A stretch of 64,000 nt of DNA from Myxococcus eversor (lineage in GTDB: Bacteria > Myxococcota > Myxococcia > Myxococcales > Myxococcaceae). Location of the stretch: the NCBI RefSeq assembly GCF_010894455.1, contig NZ_JAAIXY010000019.1, positions 186,001 through 250,000 of the forward strand, in the 5' to 3' direction. The position numbers and the translations under genes are program-made. Within the stretch, counting starts at the first letter, position 1. Each line of letters begins with the position of its first letter. Below the pieces are notes generated by a model. That model was not told the DNA's origin. It searched no databases and saw nothing but the letters and a program-made list of their open reading frames with translations. Of the stretch, positions 58,226 through 64,000 are shown piece after piece.

Positions 58226-60229
58226 ATGCCAGCCCCGCTCACCCGCGCCTTGCTTGTCTTTTGCCTCCTGCTTGGAGGCACAGCGGGAGCAGAGGTCTGG
58301 AAGCAGGTGCGTCCGGGCGCCACCACCGAGCAGCAGGTATTGAGCCGCTTCGGTGAGCCCACGCGGCGACACACGGCCGGCGGCGCGCGCGTGCTCACGT
58401 ATGACGAGGACTCGGCGCCGTCGGGCACCGTGCGCGCGGACTTCCACGTCGATGAGAGGACGCAGCGGCTGCGCCGCCTCGATGTGTATCCCTCCCCCGC
58501 GCCGTCTCGCGAAGCGGTGGAGCGGATGTTCGGCCCCGCGTGTCAGGGAGGAGGCCGCGCGAAGAAGCCGTGTCACGAGGTCAGGCTCTCGGCCACCAAC
58601 GAGCCCTACCTCCACTATGTCGCGCGCGGGCTCGCGGTGTTCTTCGCGCGCGGAGAGCTCCAGGCGCTGACGTACCTCCCCGCCGCGCGAGCGCGTCAGG
58701 CACGCATCGCTCCGGTGGAGCCGCCCCTGATGCAGGAGGCTCCCACGGCGAGCCCCGAGCCGCGCGCGAGCACGAACACGCCCGCCGACGAGGGCCTCGC
58801 TCAAGCGACTCCCACCACCACGTCGCAAGCGCCTTCGGAGACCGCGGCCGTGGAGCCCATCGCCACGTCCCCCGTGGTCCCGGAGCTCACGGTGGCACGC
58901 GTGGAGGTCCCGAGCGCGGACACCGGCTCGAATTCGAGCGACCTGCTGCGTCCCGCGATGATGGACAGCGGCGAAGGCGCGCCGAGTCCCACCGCGGACA
59001 GCGACACGACGCAGGGACCGCGTCCGCTGAACGAGCCCGAGGAGACGCGAGCGCCGCGACTCGCGGACCCGGTGCAGCCCGAGGTGCTGACGCTCGGAGG
59101 GTTCTACTTCCAGCGCGCGGACATGGTGGTGTCCCAGCGGGCCACGGACGCCACCACGGCCGCGCAGCCGTACTTCCCGGGGCTCGTGGACGTCTACCTG
59201 GACTTCAGGCCCCAGGACGACATCCGGGCCTACGTGGTGGGGCGCCTGGTCTATGACCCGCTGGACCCGACGCTCTCCACGCCGAGGACGAGCCTGGACA
59301 AGCTGTGGCTCTACTTCGGCCTCTTCGACAGCATCTACGTCACGGCCGGACGCCAGCATGTGAAGTGGGGAAGCTCCCGCATCTGGAACACCACCGACTT
59401 CCTGCGGTCCCCCAACCCGGATCCGCTCGGCGTGTTCGACCTGCGCCAGGGCGTGGACATGGTGAAGGTGAACGTGCCCTTCGAGTCGCTGCGCGCGAAC
59501 CTGTGGGCGTATGCGACGGCGACCCTGGAGGACACGGGGGTCACCGGCGCGCTGCCCCGGGCGCGCTACGGCGGCGCGGTGCGCGGGGATATCGCCTTCG
59601 GCACCAGCGAGCTCATCGCCTCCGCGTCCTTCCTGGAGCGGCGCCGCCCGCGCTACGGGCTGGACTACTCGCTGGGAATCGGGAGGCTGGACCTCAACGC
59701 CGAGGTCGCCTTCGTGCGCGACTCGGACACCCGGCTGTGGCGGTCCACGCCGGAGGGGAGCTTCGTCGAGCGCACCGTGACGGGCACGCAGGTGCAGGCC
59801 AGCGCGGGTGTGGCCGCCGAGCTGCGCATGGGAGACCTCTTCCGCACCGTCCTCCGGGTGGAGGGCTTCTACAACCAGTTGGGCGACGACGACCGGCGGC
59901 TGCTCACGTGGGTCCAGTCGACCGGTGACTACCGCGCCCTGTACTTCGGCCGGACGTATGGCCTGGGGCAAATCACCGTCACCCGCCGCAGCATCTACGA
60001 GCCGTCGTGGACGCTCACCGTGCTCGGCAACCTGGGGGACCCGTCGTTCCTGGGCCGCCTGGACTTCGGCTTCGTGCGCAACAACGTGAACGTCGCGGCG
60101 TTCGTCGAGGCGCCCTTCGGCGCTCGCGGCGGTGAGTTCCGTTTCCAACCCGACCCCTCCGTGGCGGACCTCCCCGCGACGGACCTGGGAATGTTTCGAG
60201 CCGGCATGAGCCTCCGCCTCCGGCTGTAG
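58226..60229 (+). CDS. Outer-membrane beta-barrel protein with N-terminal BamE/SmpA-like region
   Basis: A 667-residue protein (start MPAPLTRALLVFCLLLG with signal to about residue 22). Residues 23-150 resemble a small SmpA/BamE-type alpha/beta fold (VWKQVRPGATTEQQVLSRFG, EPTRRHTAGGARVLTYDE). A 140-residue Ser/Thr/Ala/Pro-rich disordered linker follows. From about residue 290 there is a barrel of amphipathic strands related to DUF1302-like porins: GGFYFQRADMVVS, AYVVGRLVYDP, LWLYFGLFDSIYVTAGRQHV, and the final ATDLGMFRAGMSLRLRL. It precedes the NRPS gene by 19 bp, so it may serve export or uptake linked with the NRPS product. Divergent from the peptide/Rieske operon. Confidence 0.75.
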   Translation: MPAPLTRALLVFCLLLGGTAGAEVWKQVRPGATTEQQVLSRFGEPTRRHTAGGARVLTYDEDSAPSGTVRADFHVDERTQRLRRLDVYPSPAPSREAVERMFGPACQGGGRAKKPCHEVRLSATNEPYLHYVARGLAVFFARGELQALTYLPAARARQARIAPVEPPLMQEAPTASPEPRASTNTPADEGLAQATPTTTSQAPSETAAVEPIATSPVVPELTVARVEVPSADTGSNSSDLLRPAMMDSGEGAPSPTADSDTTQGPRPLNEPEETRAPRLADPVQPEVLTLGGFYFQRADMVVSQRATDATTAAQPYFPGLVDVYLDFRPQDDIRAYVVGRLVYDPLDPTLSTPRTSLDKLWLYFGLFDSIYVTAGRQHVKWGSSRIWNTTDFLRSPNPDPLGVFDLRQGVDMVKVNVPFESLRANLWAYATATLEDTGVTGALPRARYGGAVRGDIAFGTSELIASASFLERRRPRYGLDYSLGIGRLDLNAEVAFVRDSDTRLWRSTPEGSFVERTVTGTQVQASAGVAAELRMGDLFRTVLRVEGFYNQLGDDDRRLLTWVQSTGDYRALYFGRTYGLGQITVTRRSIYEPSWTLTVLGNLGDPSFLGRLDFGFVRNNVNVAAFVEAPFGARGGEFRFQPDPSVADLPATDLGMFRAGMSLRLRL

Positions 60230-60248
60230 TCCCCTGACGCCCTTTCAC

Positions 60249-63200
60249 ATGACCACTCCCCCTGACTCCGTCCTCCCCGGTCAGTCCCCCCTCCCGGCGC
60301 AGACGACTTCCGGGCCCGCGCAGGTCGGGCCGGCGGAACGAGACAACACCCTCGTGGCTTCCACGAGGCTCCCCGAGTCCGACCGCCAGCGCGTGCTGGT
60401 GGAGTGGAACGCGACGACCTCCGAATACCCTCGCGAGTCCACGTTGCACGAGCACTTCGCCCGCGTGGTGGAGCGCTTCCCGGACAAGGTCGCCGTCGAG
60501 TTCGGAGACAGCCGGCTCACCTACCGCGAGCTGGATGCGCGCTCCAACGTGCTCGCCCTGAAGCTGCGCGAGCTGGGCGTGGACACCGACGTGCGCGTGG
60601 GGCTCGCCGTCGAGCGTTCGCTGGAGCTCATCGTCTCCGCGGTCGCCATCGTCAAGGCCGGCGGCGCCTACGTCGCGATGGACACGTCGTACCCGCGCGA
60701 GCGCCTGGCGGGCATGGTGGAGGACGCCCGGCCCCAGGTCATCATCATCTCACGCGCGCTCGTCCCCCGGATGCCCGTCGGGGAATCGCGCCTGTTGGTG
60801 GTGGAGGACCTCCCGCTCGAGGGCCCGGCCGCGCACGCCCCGCCGTTCCGTGCGCTGCCCGACTCGCTGGCCTATGTGGACTTCACGTCCGGCTCCACCG
60901 GCAGGCCCAAGGGTGTCGGCACGACGCACCAGGGAGTGCTGCGCAACCACCTGGGCGTGAGCTATGCGCGCTTCGGGCCGGACGAGACGCAGTTGTTGAT
61001 GACGCCCCTCTCCTTCGACGTCTCCACGTTCGAAATCTGGGGAGCGCTGCTCCACGGGGCCCGGCTGGTGGTGATGACTCCGGGAGTCCCATCGCTGGAG
61101 GAGCTGGCGCGGGTGGTCCGCGAGGCCCGCGTGACGACGCTCTGGCTGACGTCGGCGCTGTTCTCCCAGGTGGTGGAGGAGCACCTGGAGCTGCTGCGTC
61201 CCGTCAAGCAGCTCCTCGCCGGTGGCGACATCGTGGCGGCGACCCACGTGCGCCGGGTCATCGACACGCTGGGGATTCCCGTCATCAACGGGTACGGCCC
61301 CACGGAGACCACGGTCTTCGCCACTTCGTACAGGGCGACCGCGTCCGCCCAGGCCGCGAAGACGTTTCCCATTGGCGGCCCCATCAACAACGTCCGTGCA
61401 TACGTGCTCGGCGAGGACGGTGAGCCGGTCGCCATCGGAGCCACCGGCGAGCTGTTCGTCGGCGGCGAGGGGCTCGCGCGGGGCTACATGGAGCAGCCCG
61501 CGCTGACCGCCGAGCGCTTCCTGCCGGACCCCTTCCACGGTGTCCCCGGCGCGCGAATGTACCGCACGGGCGACCTGGTGCGCTGGCGGGACGACGGCGT
61601 ACTGGAGTTCCTCGGTCGCGCGGACTACCAGGTGAAGGTGCGCGGCTTCCGCATCGAGCTGCCCGAAGTCGAGGCCGCGCTGCGCGCCCATCCCTCCGTA
61701 CGAGACGCCGTGGTGCTCGCGGTCGCCGACCCTTCGTCGGGCAAGCGACTGGTGGCCCACGTGGTGCCCGCGGTGGGGCTGCGCATCGAACCCCGCCAGC
61801 TTCGCGCGGACCTGCGTCAGCGCCTGCCCGAGTTCATGGTGCCTTCCGAGGTGGTGGTGCGCGGCGCGCTGCCCCTGACGGTCCATGGCAAGGTGGACCG
61901 TCGAGCCGTCGCCAGCCAGCCGGTTCCGGCCCAGGAGGACGGACTCCAGGCCCCCGCGGGTCAGGCACCTCGTGGCCTCGTCGAGGAGATGCTCACGCAC
62001 CTGGTCGGTCAGGTGCTGGGCCGCCAGGACGTGGCGCGAGACGTGAGCTTCTTCGACCTGGGCGGGCACTCCCTCAGCGCGACGCGACTCATCGTCCGCG
62101 TCCAGCAGACCCTGGGCGTGCGCCTGCCACTCAGCGCGCGATTCGGCACGAGCACCGTGCTGGAGCTCGCCCGCGAGGTCGCCGAGCGTTCCCGTTCCGC
62201 CCTGCCCCTGCTGCCCGAGCCGACGCGGCTCCCGAAAGAGGCGCCTCGCTTCGTCTCCGCATCGCAGGACCGCATGTGGTTCCTGCACCAGTTGCAGCCG
62301 GAGCTGCGGGCGTACATCCACTCCGAGGCCGTGGAGCTCCGGGGGCCGGTGGACGTGGTGGCCCTGGAGGACTCCCTGCGGCTGCTGTTGGAACGGCACC
62401 CCGCGCTTCGCACGCTCGTCGTCTCCCATCAGGGACACCCGGTCCCCCGCGAGCAGCCAGTGCCCGCGCACGTGCTGCGAGTCGAGCAGGTGCAAGGCTC
62501 CGGAGAAGACGGCCTGCCCTGGGAGCGACTGCGGGAAGAGGCCGCGCGTCTCTTCTCCCTGGAGCAGGGACCGCTCTACCGCTTCCTGCTGTTCCAAATC
62601 GCTCCCGAGCACCACGTGCTGCTGTTGGTGCTGCACCACCTGGTCATGGATGGGCTGTCGTTGGACATCCTCTTCCGTGAGCTGGGGCAGGCCTATGCCG
62701 CTCCAGCGGGACAGCGGCGCGGCCTCCTGCCCGAGCCCGAGCTCACCTTCGCGGACCTGGCTGCCTGGGAGCGCAACCCGGAGATGAAGGTCCGCGAAGA
62801 CACGGACCTCGAGTACTGGACGCGACAGCTCGAGGGGGCTCCCTCCCAGTTGTCACTGCCCACCGACCGGCCCCGCCCGGGCGTCGTGAGCGACCGGGGC
62901 GCGGCGACTCCGAGGCACCGGCTGACACCCGAGCTCCGACAGGCCCTGGACGCGGTCTGCCAGCAGCATCAGGTGACGCCCTTCATGGTGCTCTACGCCG
63001 CGTTCGCGGTGTTGCTGCAGCGCTACTCCGGGCAGTCCGAGCTGTGCGTGGGTACCCCGGTCTCCGGCCGCGCGCACCCCGCCGCCGATGACGTCGTGGG
63101 CCTGTTCATCAACACCGTCGTGCTCCGCACGAAGGTGGATGCGCGTGCCTCGTTCGTGGACCTGCTCGCGCAGGTGCGCACCACGTCCCTGGAGGCCGTC

Positions 63201-64000
63201 TCCCATCAGCAGGTCCCCTTCGAGCGCGTCGTCGAGAAGCTCCAGGTGGAGCGCACCCACGGCGACTCGCCGCTGTTCCAGGTCCTGTTCGACATGAGCC
63301 GCGTGGAGCATCCGCTCGCGTCGGCGTTCCCCGCGCTCGCCCCCCGGGCACTGCATCTGGTTCCGGGCTCCAGCGCCTTCGACCTCCACCTCACCGTCCA
63401 CAAGGTCCGGGAGGAGTACGAGTTCTTCTTCCGCTACCGGACCGAGCTGTTCGACGACTCGAGCGTCCAGCGGATGCTCACCCACTACCTCCAGTTCCTG
63501 GGCAACGCGCTGCATGCGCCCACGTCCGCGCTCGGGGAGCTCCCGCTGGACACGGAGGCGGAGCGCCAGCAGGTGCTGCGGGACTTCAACTCGGAGCAGC
63601 GGCCCTTCGATGAAGAAGCGACCGTTGCCTCGCTGTTCCTGAGCGCCGCGACGCGGACTCCGGACGCCGTCGCCCTGGTGACGCCCGACACCTCGCTCAC
63701 GTTCGCCCAGCTCTCCTCGCGGGCCACGCAGCTCGCGTCACACCTCTCCGCCCTTGGCGCCCGACCCGAGGCCGTGGTGGGCCTGTGCCTGGAGCGCTCC
63801 GCTGACTCCGTCATTGGCCTGCTCGCCATCCACTTGAGCGGCTCCGCCTGCCTTCCCCTGGAGCCCTCGCATCCCGCCGCCCGTCGCGCCTCGCTGCTGC
63901 GACAGTCCGGCGCGCGCCTGGTCATCTCCCGCGAGTCCTTGTTCGAAGGCGCCACGCTCCCCATCCCCCTCGTGCGGCCCGAGGATGCGTCCCAGCCCGG
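60249..64000 (+). CDS. Non-ribosomal peptide synthetase, N-terminal part (runs off the window)
   Basis: An open frame of 1250 codons continues to the last base, with start ATG at 60249. Domain order: a ~50-residue leader, adenylation domain (about 65-530) with VDFTSGSTGRPKGVGTTH, NGYGPTETTVFA and MYRTGDLVRW, thiolation domain (about 560-640; FFDLGGHSLSATRLI, phosphopantetheine site S608), condensation domain (about 665-1090; HHLVMDG at 796-802) and the beginning of a second adenylation domain (from 1121). With no N-terminal condensation domain the first module is a loading module. Active-site pocket residues read about D-V-F-W-L-A-G-V-F, tentative; no substrate is inferred. The gene follows the outer-membrane barrel by 19 bp. 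Confidence 0.95.
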   Translation, partial: MTTPPDSVLPGQSPLPAQTTSGPAQVGPAERDNTLVASTRLPESDRQRVLVEWNATTSEYPRESTLHEHFARVVERFPDKVAVEFGDSRLTYRELDARSNVLALKLRELGVDTDVRVGLAVERSLELIVSAVAIVKAGGAYVAMDTSYPRERLAGMVEDARPQVIIISRALVPRMPVGESRLLVVEDLPLEGPAAHAPPFRALPDSLAYVDFTSGSTGRPKGVGTTHQGVLRNHLGVSYARFGPDETQLLMTPLSFDVSTFEIWGALLHGARLVVMTPGVPSLEELARVVREARVTTLWLTSALFSQVVEEHLELLRPVKQLLAGGDIVAATHVRRVIDTLGIPVINGYGPTETTVFATSYRATASAQAAKTFPIGGPINNVRAYVLGEDGEPVAIGATGELFVGGEGLARGYMEQPALTAERFLPDPFHGVPGARMYRTGDLVRWRDDGVLEFLGRADYQVKVRGFRIELPEVEAALRAHPSVRDAVVLAVADPSSGKRLVAHVVPAVGLRIEPRQLRADLRQRLPEFMVPSEVVVRGALPLTVHGKVDRRAVASQPVPAQEDGLQAPAGQAPRGLVEEMLTHLVGQVLGRQDVARDVSFFDLGGHSLSATRLIVRVQQTLGVRLPLSARFGTSTVLELAREVAERSRSALPLLPEPTRLPKEAPRFVSASQDRMWFLHQLQPELRAYIHSEAVELRGPVDVVALEDSLRLLLERHPALRTLVVSHQGHPVPREQPVPAHVLRVEQVQGSGEDGLPWERLREEAARLFSLEQGPLYRFLLFQIAPEHHVLLLVLHHLVMDGLSLDILFRELGQAYAAPAGQRRGLLPEPELTFADLAAWERNPEMKVREDTDLEYWTRQLEGAPSQLSLPTDRPRPGVVSDRGAATPRHRLTPELRQALDAVCQQHQVTPFMVLYAAFAVLLQRYSGQSELCVGTPVSGRAHPAADDVVGLFINTVVLRTKVDARASFVDLLAQVRTTSLEAVSHQQVPFERVVEKLQVERTHGDSPLFQVLFDMSRVEHPLASAFPALAPRALHLVPGSSAFDLHLTVHKVREEYEFFFRYRTELFDDSSVQRMLTHYLQFLGNALHAPTSALGELPLDTEAERQQVLRDFNSEQRPFDEEATVASLFLSAATRTPDAVALVTPDTSLTFAQLSSRATQLASHLSALGARPEAVVGLCLERSADSVIGLLAIHLSGSACLPLEPSHPAARRASLLRQSGARLVISRESLFEGATLPIPLVRPEDASQP

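Noticed and set aside
60249..64000. Prediction of the amino acid loaded by the first NRPS module
   Set aside because: The pocket residues read by eye are tentative and match no code I can assign with confidence.

Overview
The window is a GC-rich stretch with very strong GC3 bias, which leaves long open frames on both strands of most genes. Its gene content fits a member of the Myxococcaceae (Myxococcus, Corallococcus or Pyxidicoccus type). Supporting signs are the many lipoproteins, two lipoprotein toxin/immunity pairs, AraC and LytTR regulators, an orphan ADOP permease, a fused ABC-permease/M1 peptidase, a secreted alpha-1,3-glucanase, multihaem cytochromes and the start of an NRPS. No rRNA, tRNA, CRISPR array, integrase or intact insertion sequence was seen. 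The genus is inferred from style, not from a marker gene.

Layout. 1-5.8 kb: a regulator running off the left edge, a secreted VWA-like/thrombospondin-3/P-domain protein, a quinone-oxidoreductase gene divergent from soxR across a perfect SoxR-type palindrome, and an M4 protease. 5.9-19.3 kb: TetR, a Tox-REase-5-like lipoprotein with Imm52, a GFA protein, AraC divergent from an SDR plus imine-reductase-like operon, a SUKH-like protein, an ADOP permease, a beta-solenoid protein, DUF3224, AraC, and a second lipoprotein toxin (HNH-like) with a SUKH immunity protein. 19.3-28.3 kb: a PD40 protein, a LytS/LytR two-component pair, RCC1 and WG repeat proteins, a GH71 glucanase, a second beta-solenoid protein and an outer-membrane protein.

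28.3-43.7 kb: fused dihydroxyacetone kinase, DUF2304-GT2 glycosyltransferase with a polytopic membrane partner, a TRIC channel, a complete family-B DNA polymerase divergent from a WYL regulator, FadD, and an ABC ATPase with a permease/M1-aminopeptidase fusion. 43.7-52.7 kb: two cold-shock proteins flanking a small basic protein, a TetR remnant, MocR plus an AhpD-like protein, a 2TM protein, pirin, and a divergent TldE/TldD pair.

52.7-64 kb holds the most unusual unit. A tightly coupled minus-strand cluster encodes a 60-residue acidic peptide, a Rieske oxygenase, a dihaem lipo-cytochrome, a five-motif multihaem lipo-cytochrome and a further lipoprotein. The first junctions are 4-nt GTGA overlaps. 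The upstream intergenic region carries a perfect inverted repeat inside a direct repeat and is shared with a divergent outer-membrane barrel gene that runs straight into an NRPS (A-T-C-A...) leaving the window. I propose the peptide/Rieske/cytochrome cluster as a candidate undescribed peptide-modifying or electron-transfer system; that function is inference.
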